The notes beneath the pieces were generated by a model that was not told where the DNA came from, did not search any database, and was given only the letters and a program-made list of their open reading frames with translations. 64,000 nucleotides of DNA, taken from NCBI RefSeq assembly GCF_009711415.1, contig NZ_SMLZ01000110.1, forward strand, positions 124,001-188,000, read 5' to 3'. The stretch's first letter is position 1. Each line of letters opens with the position of its first letter. The position numbers were made by a program, and so were the translations under genes. Below, in pieces: positions 34,351 to 43,879 of this stretch. Origin of the DNA: Roseibium denhamense. Lineage in GTDB: Bacteria > Pseudomonadota > Alphaproteobacteria > Rhizobiales > Stappiaceae.

Positions 34351-35283
34351 ATGGGCGTTGCCGAGACAAAAATCTACCCGATCAACACCGGATGGCTCCA
34401 CGGCGATCTGGGCACCTACATTTTCTGGAAGGGACCCGCCGGCAGGAAGAAATGGCAACCCGTTTTCTGTCATTACGTCGACACCGGCGAACACAAGATC
34501 CTCATTGATACCGGGTTGCCGGATCAGGAGCGGGCGAGCAAATATCACCACAACTGTGAGAAACGCGGATGTCTGCAGGTGCACGAACACCTTGAACAAA
34601 AGCTTGGTGTACATCCGGACGAAATCGATGCAATCGTCTTCACCCATCTGCATTGGGACCACGTGCAGAATATGAAGGAATTCAAAAACGCCCGATACAT
34701 CGCCCCAAAGGCCGAAATCGAAATGGCTTATAACCCTCTCCCGCTTTATTACCGCACCTATGAATGCGGGATCCTAGGGATAGAACCGGCCTATGCCGGC
34801 TGCGTTTTCGAGGCCGTTGCAGATGAATGCGAAGTCCTTCCTGGAATCACAATGTTTCATACGCCTGGGCACTCTGTTGGGCATATGGCGGTCAGCGTTG
34901 CGACCACCGCAGGCGACATCGTGGTGTGTGGCGACGCTATTTTTGAAGAACGGAACCTGGAACCGAATCCGGCCGAGAAATGGCGGTATTGGGTACCAGC
35001 GCGTTTTGTGAATTCGGTCGAAGGCTGGAAATCGGTCGAAGAACTCGACAAGCGCGCCGACTATGTCCTCCCCTGTCATGATTATGAGGCAAACGCCAGA
35101 TCCGACGTTTTCCCTTACGCGGGCATGCCTTTGCGGAAGCGGCGTCAGGTTATCCCTGGCTACCAGTTCTATTTTGGCGACATGCCATCAGGGGCTGCAC
35201 AAAAAGAAGCCACCGCTATGAAACCGGAAGACGTGGAGGCCTACATTTCGGGCTTGGCCAAACCCGAGGACATGGAAGACTGA
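34351..35283 (+). CDS. Metallo-beta-lactamase-fold hydrolase, AHL-lactonase-like
   Basis: This 310-residue protein has the dinuclear zinc motif THLHWDH (H99, H101, D103, H104), a further His in TPGHSVGH, a bridging Asp in CGDAIF and a last His in LPCHDY. The pattern is that of N-acyl-homoserine-lactonase (AttM/AiiA-like) enzymes. Position in a sugar operon directly behind two GntR operators suggests opening of a sugar lactone instead of quorum quenching, though the latter is not excluded. I chose the ATG with GGGAG just ahead; a 23-residue upstream extension overlaps an operator. Confidence 0.87.
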   Translation: MGVAETKIYPINTGWLHGDLGTYIFWKGPAGRKKWQPVFCHYVDTGEHKILIDTGLPDQERASKYHHNCEKRGCLQVHEHLEQKLGVHPDEIDAIVFTHLHWDHVQNMKEFKNARYIAPKAEIEMAYNPLPLYYRTYECGILGIEPAYAGCVFEAVADECEVLPGITMFHTPGHSVGHMAVSVATTAGDIVVCGDAIFEERNLEPNPAEKWRYWVPARFVNSVEGWKSVEELDKRADYVLPCHDYEANARSDVFPYAGMPLRKRRQVIPGYQFYFGDMPSGAAQKEATAMKPEDVEAYISGLAKPEDMED

Positions 35284-35289
35284 GCGCGG

Positions 35290-36129
35290 ATGACCCAAGT
35301 CATCAAATCCCTTTCGGAGATTGCGTCGGACTATGATGCGATTGTTCTGGACCAGTGGGGCGTATTGCATGACGGGAGCGCGGCCTATCCGGGCACGGCC
35401 GCAGCCCTCAAGCACCTTATGGCACGAGGGACCCGGCTTGCAGTTCTGTCGAACTCCGGCAAACGGGCAGCTCCCAACCGGGCCCGCATCGCCGCCATGG
35501 GATTCCCCAGCGGGCTGTTTGACTGTGTCATGACGAGCGGCGAAGCCCTTTGGAGGGACATCGCGAATGGCACGATTTCCGAACGCCGCTTTTTCCCGGT
35601 GGAACGGACGGCGGGCGACGCCAGCGCGTGGGCAACGGACCTTGCTATTGACCTAACGCCGGATCTGAATTCTGCAGAAGCCGTGTTGTTGATGGGGCTA
35701 CCGGATGGCACCAACCTGTCGGATTGGCAACCACTGTTGGAAGAGGCCGCAAGCCGGCACCTGCGCATCTATTGCTCCAATCCGGACAAGGCCAGCCCGA
35801 GAGCCGGCGGCCAGACCGTCATGTCTCCCGGAGCTCTTGCAGATGTCTACACCGCTGCCGGAGGTGATGTCGTTTTCTACGGAAAACCGTTCAAGCCCGT
35901 ATTTGCTTCTTTGGCACAAGCACTCGGTACGGATCGATTGCTCATGGTTGGCGACAGTCTGGAGCATGACATTGCCGGAGCAGACGCTGCCGGATGGGAC
36001 AGCGTGTTGATCCAGGGCGGTTTATATGCCGCTGACTTTTCGACCGGAGATACAGACACAACACTCGCCAGGTTATGTGCTGAAAAAAGCGCCCCGTTTC
36101 CGACCTACAGACTGGAGGTCCTCCGATGA
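35290..36129 (+). CDS. HAD-superfamily class IIA protein (NagD-like)
   Basis: This 279-residue HAD protein has the class IIA layout with nucleophile D21 in DQWGVLHDG. The second Asp expected at +2 in phosphatases is Trp, as in the alphaproteobacterial subfamily with D-x-W-G-V-L. Motif II (AVLSNSGKRA), motif III Lys (FYGKPF) and motif IV (MVGDSLEHDIAGA) are present. Loss of the +2 acid/base makes ordinary phosphatase activity doubtful. It lies six bases after the lactonase gene and overlaps the aldolase gene (ATGA). Confidence 0.88.
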   Translation: MTQVIKSLSEIASDYDAIVLDQWGVLHDGSAAYPGTAAALKHLMARGTRLAVLSNSGKRAAPNRARIAAMGFPSGLFDCVMTSGEALWRDIANGTISERRFFPVERTAGDASAWATDLAIDLTPDLNSAEAVLLMGLPDGTNLSDWQPLLEEAASRHLRIYCSNPDKASPRAGGQTVMSPGALADVYTAAGGDVVFYGKPFKPVFASLAQALGTDRLLMVGDSLEHDIAGADAAGWDSVLIQGGLYAADFSTGDTDTTLARLCAEKSAPFPTYRLEVLR

Positions 36130-37103
36130 ACGGAACAATGCCCGAACTTCTGACACCTGCGTTTCGCGCATTGTCCGCCCGGCTGGGACAAGATCCGCTT
36201 CAAGTTCAAGGCCCAGGCGGCAACACCTCGATCAAGTCCGGGGCTGTCATGTGGATCAAAGCGTCGGGCACAGAACTTGCGAACGCGGAAACAGCGGATA
36301 TTTTCGTCGCCGTCAACCGAACCGCGGCCCTCTCAGAGGCACATGAAATCTACGGAGACGGAAGCTGCAAATCGACCATACTGGACCCGGCGCTCAAACT
36401 GAGGCCGTCGATTGAGACAACCTTCCACGCAGCATTGGATCACGCGGTGGTCGCGCACACGCATTCGGTGGCAACAATCACCCATGCGATCAGTCCGGAA
36501 GGGCGGATGGTGCTTGCAGACAAGCTGGCTGACATGCCCTTCGTCACGGTTCCATATGCAAAACCCGGCTTACCGCTGACGCGGGAAATCCTGGCAAGAA
36601 TAAAGCCGGAAACACAAATAGTGGTGCTGCAAAATCATGGGTTGATTGTATGCGGAAAAAGCGTGGACGCGGTCAGCGACCTCCTACAAGAGGTTGAAAA
36701 CCGGTTGGCGATGCCACCGCTCAAACACAAGACTGCAGATCCCGCCAATCCGGCACCAGAAGGGTTTGTTTGGTCTGAAGAGAGCTGGATTGCCTTCGAT
36801 CCGCAAATTGCCGATCTGGCACTTACCGGTACGTACTACCCGGACCATGTGGTGTTTCTCGGTCCGGCGCTGCCTGTCCGCGACCATGACGGTGCTCCGC
36901 CAGCAATCTTGATCAAGGGACAAGGAATACTTATCCGCAAAGATGCAACGAGCTCTCAAAAGGCAATGTTACGCTGCCTGTCAGATGTTCTCGCTCGCCT
37001 GCCCGCAGATTGGACTGTGGATCCGATTGGCCCGGACGCAGAGGCGGAATTGCTCAATTGGGATGCCGAGAAATACCGCCAGGCGCTTGCGGAGCAACGC
37101 TGA
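36126..37103 (+). CDS. Class II aldolase/adducin-family protein
   Basis: This 325-residue protein has an N-terminal class II aldolase domain with GPGGNTSIK, the catalytic Glu in RPSIETTFH and zinc His residues in VVAHTHSV and LQNHGLIV. An extra C-terminal segment of about 100 residues (from ALPVRDHDG) makes it longer than FucA/AraD and like the class II aldolase-like half of the rhaD/ALDH fusions. It is co-transcribed with the FGGY kinase, so it probably cleaves or epimerises the phosphorylated ketose. The TGATG junction couples it to the kinase. Confidence 0.87.
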   Translation: MNGTMPELLTPAFRALSARLGQDPLQVQGPGGNTSIKSGAVMWIKASGTELANAETADIFVAVNRTAALSEAHEIYGDGSCKSTILDPALKLRPSIETTFHAALDHAVVAHTHSVATITHAISPEGRMVLADKLADMPFVTVPYAKPGLPLTREILARIKPETQIVVLQNHGLIVCGKSVDAVSDLLQEVENRLAMPPLKHKTADPANPAPEGFVWSEESWIAFDPQIADLALTGTYYPDHVVFLGPALPVRDHDGAPPAILIKGQGILIRKDATSSQKAMLRCLSDVLARLPADWTVDPIGPDAEAELLNWDAEKYRQALAEQR

Positions 37104-38359
37104 TGCTGGCACTCGGCATCGACATTGGCACATCAGGAGTGCGCACGGCGGTTCTGGAATATGGGGAGCTCATCTCTGAAGCGCGCACGCCCCATCTGAC
37201 ACAGGACCCGGCCAACATTGACGCCGAAAAATGGTGGAAGGCGGTCCGGCAGTGCCTGAGAATGCAGGGTCAAGCGCTCAGAGCTCTTGGCCGCGATTTA
37301 TCCGAGATTTCAGGCATTGCGGTCGATGGAACATCCGGAACGATGGTTCTGACAGACACAGAACTGCGGCCGACCAGTCCGGGTCTGATGTATAATTCAA
37401 AGGGTTTTGAGGCGGAAGCTGCAATTATCGCAGACCATGTCTCCGGCCCTCACATCACAAAAGGTGGGAACTCGGCTCTTGCAAGGGCGATGCGGCTCAA
37501 CAAACTGTCCCGGTCCGAGCCTTCGCACCTCATGCATCAGGCCGACTTCATTGTTGCCAAGTTGTCAGGTGTTGGCGGACGGTCGGACTACAACAACGCC
37601 TTAAAGACCGGGTTCGACCCGGGCCCTGAAAAATGGCCTGACTGGATTGAGCATGTCTTTGACCCTGCACTTCTTCCGGTCGTTCATTCCCCTGGCGAAC
37701 AATTAGATGAAGTGGCGCCTGACATCGCGCGTGACTTTGGTTTGTCACCGCAGACGACTGTTCACGCAGGGACAACAGACAGCATTGCGGCGTTTCTGGC
37801 CTCAGCCCCGCTCAAGCCAAGAGTTGCGGTCACCTCGCTGGGGTCGACAATTGCGGTAAAATACCTGTCGCCAATCCGGGTCGATGCACCCGAAATCGGT
37901 CTTTATTCCCACAGACTAGGAGATCTCTGGCTGGCGGGCGGCGCCTCCAACAGCGGCGGCGCGGTGCTAAAGGCTCACTTTAGCGATGACCAGCTTCAAA
38001 CCCTGAGCCAGGCAATTGACCCGGCCCAAAGCACTGGTCTGGACTTCTACCCCCTTCTGGACGCTGGAGAACGGTTTCCGGTCAATGATCCGGACTTGGC
38101 CCCGAGACTGGAACCATGCCCAGAAGATGATGTGGTATTTCTTCAGGCAATGCTGGAGGGCATGGCCCGGATTGAAGCAACCTGTTACCGAAAGATCGAA
38201 GCTCTGGGCGCGGGCTACCCTGAGACCGTTTACACAGCAGGAGGAGGCTCCGCCAACTCCGCCTGGACTGAGATCAGATCACGGGCTCTCGGACTAAAAA
38301 TCGCGGTCTCCAAACACACAGAAGCTTCGATCGGCGCGGCACGGCTTGTGACGCTTTAG
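37103..38359 (+). CDS. FGGY-family carbohydrate kinase, D-ribulokinase (SePSK/AtXK-1) type
   Basis: The 418-residue FGGY kinase begins with the phosphate-1 motif GIDIGTSGVRTAV and has VDGTSGT, the HAGTTDSIAAFLAS segment, VTSLGST and an adenosine motif TAGGGSANSAW. It is much shorter than xylulokinase (about 490) and, from my knowledge of the family, its motifs and length agree well with the cyanobacterial/plant SePSK/AtXK-1 type that phosphorylates D-ribulose. The start overlaps the aldolase stop in TGATG. The natural substrate in this operon might instead be another ketose. Confidence 0.88.
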   Translation: MLALGIDIGTSGVRTAVLEYGELISEARTPHLTQDPANIDAEKWWKAVRQCLRMQGQALRALGRDLSEISGIAVDGTSGTMVLTDTELRPTSPGLMYNSKGFEAEAAIIADHVSGPHITKGGNSALARAMRLNKLSRSEPSHLMHQADFIVAKLSGVGGRSDYNNALKTGFDPGPEKWPDWIEHVFDPALLPVVHSPGEQLDEVAPDIARDFGLSPQTTVHAGTTDSIAAFLASAPLKPRVAVTSLGSTIAVKYLSPIRVDAPEIGLYSHRLGDLWLAGGASNSGGAVLKAHFSDDQLQTLSQAIDPAQSTGLDFYPLLDAGERFPVNDPDLAPRLEPCPEDDVVFLQAMLEGMARIEATCYRKIEALGAGYPETVYTAGGGSANSAWTEIRSRALGLKIAVSKHTEASIGAARLVTL

Positions 38360-38929
38360 GATTCCAAGACGGGTCGGCTCGACTTGCACTTGGAATGCTT
38401 GCCTGTTTTTTCATTTACCTTCTTTCCGAGACCCGGATTGAGTGTTGGTCTTTGGATCCACCAATACTCAACTCCTCCCGCGGTAGAACACCGCTTAGCT
38501 GCCCCTCGTAAGGCACCCTCCAAGCAGAGCTGACAATTCTCTAAGAGTTCGCATTCGGCGCGGGCAAGAAGGCACGGTTTGCAATTCTCGATAACAGCTG
38601 ACGAGTAACAACCGCTTTGGGCGGAAAGCGGCCTCTTGCTGCGGATTAAACGAATGTCGTCTTTTCGCGTATTAGGATGGCGACGCAAATCTTAAGTACG
38701 CGCAGCTTAGTCAATTTTCTCTCTGCCTCGCGGAAAATCTGCGACCGTTTCTTGTTGCTGTTTTGTTTTAATCGTTTTCATTGTGGCTGTTGAAACATAC
38801 ATATGTGGCAATCGGTTAAGATGCCAAGAATAAATTGATATTTCGCTTGTAAATAGACGTATTTTGCAAACTGACTTTACCGTTTAATGTCGATTGAGAT
38901 TGATCATATGTTGCGTCAGAGGCAAGTAG
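38360..38929. other. Intergenic region before the LysR gene
   Basis: This 570-bp stretch is less G+C-rich than its surroundings, especially in the last 250 bp. It holds a terminator-like hairpin at its left end, a block at 38,619-38,655 (GGGCGGAAAGCGG...) that resembles one at 26,915-26,955, and the AT-rich promoter region of the LysR gene with an ACATATGT palindrome. No coding sequence is convincing. Confidence 0.5.
38361..38396 (+). terminator. Terminator-like hairpin after the kinase gene
   Basis: An outer stem ATTCCAAG / CTTGGAAT encloses an inner GTCG-GCT-CGAC hairpin, and T6 appears at 38,406-38,411. The T-run is nine bases beyond the stem, so this is a weaker candidate than the one at 14,676. 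Confidence 0.45.
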
Positions 38930-39838
38930 ATGTCGTTTACTTTGAAGCAGGCTCGCTATTTTGTAGGAGCCGCAGAATATGGTGCAATTAGTCGAGCAGC
39001 TGTCGAATTATCCGTGTCACAGAGTTCTGTCACTGAAGCGATCAAGGATCTTGAGATCCGGCTCGGAGTGAAGTTGTTCGAGCGGCGCAAGCGTGGGATT
39101 GAGCTCACTCATGACGGCCATGTCTTCCTCCGCCACGCAAAGGCAATTCTGACGGAAGTCTCCAATGCAGAGATAAATCTCAGCAATCGCGAAAATGCTG
39201 TTTTTGGTGAACTCAATCTGGGTGTGACATCTCTGACCGCCGGTTATGTCCTGTCTGATCTCCTATCCCGGTTTCGTCGCGCGCAACCCTACATTGACAC
39301 TAGGGCCATCGAAGACACCGGCGAATATCTGGAGCACCTTCTTGTCGGCGGCGAACTCGATATCGGCATCATGGTTGTGACAAACCTGCGCAATCACCAT
39401 GCGCTTCATTCCGAAATTCTTGTCGTATCTCCCTATCGGTTGTGGCTTCCTCTTGGTCATCGTCTGAGCAGAAAAGAAAGCATCGCTATTGAGGATCTTG
39501 CCGAAGAACGGCTTATTCTCCTGGACGTCGATGAGATGGAGGCGGAGTCCATGCGCCTACTCGACGTTTTCGCTCAGCGACCGACAATTGCCTTTAGAAC
39601 ACGGTCGGTTGAGGCGGTGCGTTCCCTGGTAGCGAGTGGTGCCGGTGTTGCCTTGTTACCCGATCTCATCTATCGGCCCTGGTCGCTCGATGGCGAGCGG
39701 ATTGAAAGCAGGGACGTCTCCGGTCAATTGCCCGTTGTCCAAGTCGGTCTGGTCTGGCGGCGCGGAGCAAACATCACCGCAACCGCCCGTAGTTTTATCT
39801 CGGTCGCTCAAACCTTTCACGCTCCTAGATTGCGCTGA
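38930..39838 (+). CDS. LysR-family transcriptional regulator
   Basis: This 302-residue LysR-type regulator has an N-terminal helix-turn-helix (GAISRAAVELSVSQSSVTEAIKDLE...LFERRKRGIELT) and a periplasmic-binding-like effector domain (about residues 90-300). It is unusual in lying in the same direction as, and just ahead of, the polyamine operon instead of divergent from it. It is a candidate activator of ydcSTUV-patD. A short ATATCGG/CCGATAT hairpin overlaps its stop codon. Confidence 0.9.
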   Translation: MSFTLKQARYFVGAAEYGAISRAAVELSVSQSSVTEAIKDLEIRLGVKLFERRKRGIELTHDGHVFLRHAKAILTEVSNAEINLSNRENAVFGELNLGVTSLTAGYVLSDLLSRFRRAQPYIDTRAIEDTGEYLEHLLVGGELDIGIMVVTNLRNHHALHSEILVVSPYRLWLPLGHRLSRKESIAIEDLAEERLILLDVDEMEAESMRLLDVFAQRPTIAFRTRSVEAVRSLVASGAGVALLPDLIYRPWSLDGERIESRDVSGQLPVVQVGLVWRRGANITATARSFISVAQTFHAPRLR

Positions 39839-39856
39839 TATCGGAAACGCCGATAT
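39838..39856 (+). promoter_or_regulatory. Inverted repeat at the LysR stop codon
   Basis: ATATCGG and CCGATAT form a 7-bp stem with a 5-base loop, about 85 bp before the ydcS start. Without a T-run it may be a regulator binding site (LysR sites are often interrupted palindromes) or a weak terminator. Confidence 0.4.
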
Positions 39857-39939
39857 TAAGTCGCGGAATATTGAATTTGCCAATTTACGCTTGCTGCCTC
39901 AGTTTTTACCCCAGCGAAAATAGGCCTCAGAGGGTGAAC

Positions 39940-41103
39940 ATGAGACAGTTTCTAAAGACCACAGCAATTGTGAGCCTATGTGCTCTCATCGCCACACCGT
40001 CTTTCGCCGCCAATATGGTGACAGAACTTGGTGACGGCGAAGGCGAGCTGAACATTGTAGCTTGGCCGGGCTATATTGAACGTGGTGAAACATCAGCTGA
40101 TTTTGACTGGGTGACCGGCTTTGAAAAAGCCACGGGGTGCATGGTTAAAGTCAAAACGGCCAATACTTCCGATGAGATGGTGGCTCTGATGAACGAGGGC
40201 GGCTTTGATCTCGTCACCGCCTCGGGGGATGCCAGTCTTCGGATGGTCGCCGGAAAACGCGTCCAACCTATCAACACCGCATTGATCCCAAGTTGGGACA
40301 GCATAGATGAACGGTTGAAAGAGGCGCCTTGGCACTTTGTCGACCAGACGCACTACGGCACGCCATACATGTGGGGCCCAAACATCCTCATGTACAATAC
40401 GAAGGTTTTTGGTGAGACACCTCCAAGTTCATGGTCGGTGGTCTTCGAAGAACAAAACCTCCCGGACGGCGAAAGTAATATTGGCCGCGTTCAAGCCTAT
40501 GATGGCCCGATACACATTGCTGATGCTGCCTTGTATTTGATGACACACAAGCCAGAGCTCGCAATTGTGTCTCCATACGAGCTGAATGCGGACCAATATG
40601 CAGCGGCACTGGACCTGCTGCGCGAGCAGCGGAAGCTTGTGAGCCGCTACTGGCATGATGCCTTTATTCAAATCGACGACTTTAAGAACGAAGGTATGGC
40701 TGCTTCGGGCTCATGGCCGTTCCAGCGCAACTTGTTGCAAAGTGATGGCGCGCCGATCGCTAGCGTCATTCCCCAAGAGGGCGTAACAGGTTGGGCCGAT
40801 ACCACGATGATGCACGTGGACAGCGCCAATCCAAATTGCGCCTACTTGTGGATGGAGCATACGCTCAGCTCGAATTTAATGTCTGACCTTTCTGTATGGT
40901 TCGGCGCAAACCCGGCTGTTCCGGCAGCATGCACTGACGGGCGCGGTATGCAGACCGCTGAAGGTTGCACCAAAAACGGCTTCGACGAGTTCGACAGGGT
41001 CAGTTTCTGGACGACACCGGTGACCAGGTGTGAAAGCCAGGATGAGTGTGTTCCCTACTACCGTTGGGTCTCGGATTACATCGGGGTCATCGGTGGACGC
41101 TAA
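39940..41103 (+). CDS. ydcS: Putrescine-type ABC transporter substrate-binding protein (YdcS-like)
   Basis: This 387-residue periplasmic protein starts with a signal peptide (MRQFLKTTAIVSLCALIATP, cleavage near SFA-ANM). The mature start with VAWPGYIERGETS...DWVTGFEK, ATGCMVKVK, DLVTASGDASLR and GKRVQPINTALIP matches what I know of E. coli YdcS closely, and it keeps the Cys residues near the C-terminus. I chose the ATG behind AGAGGG. Together with the ATPase, permeases and patD it forms the ydcSTUV-patD order of E. coli, supporting putrescine or a related polyamine as substrate. Confidence 0.93.
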   Translation: MRQFLKTTAIVSLCALIATPSFAANMVTELGDGEGELNIVAWPGYIERGETSADFDWVTGFEKATGCMVKVKTANTSDEMVALMNEGGFDLVTASGDASLRMVAGKRVQPINTALIPSWDSIDERLKEAPWHFVDQTHYGTPYMWGPNILMYNTKVFGETPPSSWSVVFEEQNLPDGESNIGRVQAYDGPIHIADAALYLMTHKPELAIVSPYELNADQYAAALDLLREQRKLVSRYWHDAFIQIDDFKNEGMAASGSWPFQRNLLQSDGAPIASVIPQEGVTGWADTTMMHVDSANPNCAYLWMEHTLSSNLMSDLSVWFGANPAVPAACTDGRGMQTAEGCTKNGFDEFDRVSFWTTPVTRCESQDECVPYYRWVSDYIGVIGGR

Positions 41104-41155
41104 ACTCGACAGGGACTTGGTCAGTACACATGTTTTCCAACCCTTGGCACACAGC

Positions 41156-42152
41156 ATGAAACCAGCAGTCTCGCTCCAAAACATCTCACGTCCATTTTGG
41201 CCAGGTTCAGGCTGTTGACGCTGTGAATCTCGACATTGCGGAGGGCGAATTTTTCGCCCTTCTCGGTCCCTCCGGATCCGGCAAGACAACTTGTCTGCGC
41301 CTCATTGCCGGATTTGAACAACCAACAAGCGGCTCAGTTGTCATTTTCGGCGAAGACGCCACCCGCGTACCGCCGTACCGCCGCCCCGTGAACACCGTCT
41401 TTCAGGACTATGCCCTGTTTCCGCATTTGAACATTCTTGACAATGTCGCTTACGGTTTGATGGTGCGCGGTGAAAAAAAAGCAGCTCGGCGCCAGGCATC
41501 GGAAGAAGCCTTGTCCCTTGTCGCGCTCGCGGGATTTGGTGGCCGTAAACCATCAGAGCTATCCGGTGGGCAAAGACAGCGCGTTGCACTTGCGCGCGCC
41601 TTGGTTTTGAAACCTAAAGTGTTGCTGCTCGATGAGCCCCTCGGTGCCCTGGACCTGAAGCTCAGGGAACAAATGCAGACTGAGCTGAAAGCTCTCCAGC
41701 GGCGCCTCGGCATTACGTTCATTTTCGTAACGCACGATCAGGGCGAGGCGCTCTCAATGGCGGATCGTGTGGCAGTCTTCGATCGTGGTCACATTCAGCA
41801 AATTGGTGCGCCGCAGAATGTCTATGACAGACCTGAAACGCCGTTTGTGGCTGACTTCGTCGGATCTTCCAATGTTCTTCCGGCACATTTGGTCGCGCAA
41901 CTGATTGGGGAAACGGCCCCTGCAAGCCTGCGGCCTGAACAAATCCATTTGACCAGTGCTGACGGAAAGCTAAGTGGCAAAGTGATCGGTTCGGCCTTCT
42001 TGGGCGCTGCAACAAGGCTCGAGCTGGATGTCGAGGGAAACAGTCTGTCGGTTTTGCTCCCGAAGGCGGCGTCAGTTCCGGAGTTGGACAGTACCGTTCA
42101 TTTGACGTGGGACAAAGATGCGCTGCATGTGATGCGGGGCCCAGATGTCTGA
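41156..42152 (+). pseudogene. ydcT: Polyamine ABC transporter ATPase, YdcT-like, with apparent +1 frameshift
   Basis: The ATG at 41156 begins MKPAVSLQNIS, the expected first strand of a PotA/YdcT protein, but that frame ends at TGA 41216-41218. The continuation FGQVQAVDAVNLDIAEGEFF and the whole rest of the protein lie in another frame; removing one C of the CC at 41192-41193 restores a continuous gene (SRHFGQVQAV). The rest is intact: GPSGSGKTT, LSGGQ, LLLDEP, THDQ and a TOBE-like end. A GTG at 41223 could start a truncated protein that keeps Walker A but loses the A-loop. This may be a true mutation, a recoding site or a sequence error. Confidence 0.85.
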
Positions 42153-43068
42153 TACAACATCGGCCCCGTCGCGAATTTCGGATGCTTTTTGGCGGCAGCC
42201 GACGATCCTGTTGCTTCTTCTTGTGACGCCACCATTGCTTTGGCTCGGCATTGTCTATCTGGGATCCCTATTTGCTCTTCTTGCCCAGAGCTTCTTCTCA
42301 ATCGACGAGTTTACAGGCTTGGTGCGTTACGAGTTCACGCTGAAGACCTATGCGGAACTGCTGCGTGCATCAAACTTCGATATCCTCATTCGAACAATTG
42401 TCATGGCAAGTGCGGTGACGATCGCATCTGCGATCATCGCCTTTCCCATCGCCTACTACGCCGCCAGGTATGCAAGAGGGCGATGGAAAGCCGTGTTCTA
42501 CCTCGGGATCATGTTGCCGCTTTGGTCAAGCTACCTGGTCAAAGTTTATTCCTGGAAGCTGATCCTCGCCAAAGAAGGCATCCTTAACTGGTTTTTTGAA
42601 ACTCTCTACTTGAGCTGGATTTTGGAAGCGTATCTGGCGATACCGGTTGTCGGGGGCAACTCCCTGTCTGTGAGTTGGACCGGTACTTTCCTGGTCTTCG
42701 TATACGTCTGGCTGCCCTTTATGATTCTGCCGGTCCAGGCTGCGCTCGAACGCGTGCCGCCCAGCATGTTGGAGGCTTCCGGTGACCTTGGAGCCTCGTC
42801 TGGACAAACGCTGCGTCACGTGATCCTCCCCCTTGCCTTGCCTGGTATTATCGCGGGATCGATTTTCACCTTCTCGCTTACAATGGGCGACTACATCATC
42901 CCGCAGATCGTCGGCACTTCTGCAAGGATGATTGGCCAGGCCGTCTATCAGTTCCAGGGCACCGCCGGAAACATTCCGCTCGCTGCTGCATTCGCGGTCG
43001 TCCCCATCTTTGTCATGGGCATTTATCTAACGCTCGCCAAACGCGCAGGAGCGTTCGATGCACTCTAA
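42145..43068 (+). CDS. ydcU: Polyamine ABC transporter permease (PotB/YdcU-like)
   Basis: This 307-residue permease has six hydrophobic segments and an EAA loop ([23 protein letters not shown]). A long periplasmic segment with [21 protein letters not shown] follows the first helix, as in PotB. It overlaps the ATPase stop by 8 bp and the second permease by 11 bp. Confidence 0.92.
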   Translation: MSDTTSAPSRISDAFWRQPTILLLLLVTPPLLWLGIVYLGSLFALLAQSFFSIDEFTGLVRYEFTLKTYAELLRASNFDILIRTIVMASAVTIASAIIAFPIAYYAARYARGRWKAVFYLGIMLPLWSSYLVKVYSWKLILAKEGILNWFFETLYLSWILEAYLAIPVVGGNSLSVSWTGTFLVFVYVWLPFMILPVQAALERVPPSMLEASGDLGASSGQTLRHVILPLALPGIIAGSIFTFSLTMGDYIIPQIVGTSARMIGQAVYQFQGTAGNIPLAAAFAVVPIFVMGIYLTLAKRAGAFDAL

Positions 43069-43861
43069 AGCCACGCTTGGACTCAAAGTTGCTGCTATGT
43101 GCGGGCTTTTGTTCCTGCATTTGCCGATCCTGCTGATTTTCGTTTACGCATTCACCACGGAAGACAAGTCCTATCAATGGCCTCCTCCCGGGCTAACGCT
43201 GCAATGGTTTGGCGTGACCTGGAACCGTCCGGATGTTTGGGAGGCTTTGGGGCTATCACTTCGTGTTGCTGCGATCTCCACGGTTATCGCAATGGTGCTA
43301 GGAACGTTGTGCGCTGCCGCTGTTGCGCGTTTCAGGTTCTTTGGACGAGAAACGATATCGCTTCTCGTGATTCTGCCGATTGCGCTGCCGGGCATCATCA
43401 CAGGCATATCGCTGCGATCGGCGTTCAATATCGCTGACATACCCTTCAGCTTCTGGACCATTGTTCTGGGACACGCGACCTTCTGCATTGTCGTCGTGTA
43501 CAACAACGCCGTGGCCCGTTTCCGACGAACGTCAAGTTCTCTTGTCGAAGCCTCCATGGATCTCGGCGCAACATATTTCCAGACGCTGCGCTTCGTCATC
43601 ATGCCGAACATAGCAACCGCGTTGTTGGCCGGAGGGATGCTTGCCTTTGCACTGAGCTTCGACGAGGTCATCGTCACGACGTTTACCGCCGGGCAGCAAC
43701 AAACGCTTCCGATCTGGATGCTGGAGGAACTGGTCCGGCCTCGCCAACGCCCGGTCACGAATGTGGTCGCGCTCCTGGTCGTGCTTGTCACGTTCGTTCC
43801 CATTCTTGCCGCCTACTACCTGACCCGCGGAACAGAAACTGTTGCCGGACAAGGCAAATAA
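43058..43861 (+). CDS. ydcV: Polyamine ABC transporter permease (PotC/YdcV-like)
   Basis: The 267-residue second permease has six membrane helices and an EAA loop ([22 protein letters not shown]). The segment [23 protein letters not shown] is characteristic of PotC-type permeases. It overlaps ydcU and is followed 18 bp later by patD with an AGGGAG ribosome site. Confidence 0.92.
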   Translation: MHSKATLGLKVAAMCGLLFLHLPILLIFVYAFTTEDKSYQWPPPGLTLQWFGVTWNRPDVWEALGLSLRVAAISTVIAMVLGTLCAAAVARFRFFGRETISLLVILPIALPGIITGISLRSAFNIADIPFSFWTIVLGHATFCIVVVYNNAVARFRRTSSSLVEASMDLGATYFQTLRFVIMPNIATALLAGGMLAFALSFDEVIVTTFTAGQQQTLPIWMLEELVRPRQRPVTNVVALLVVLVTFVPILAAYYLTRGTETVAGQGK

Positions 43862-43879
43862 TTACAGGGAGATAGACCC

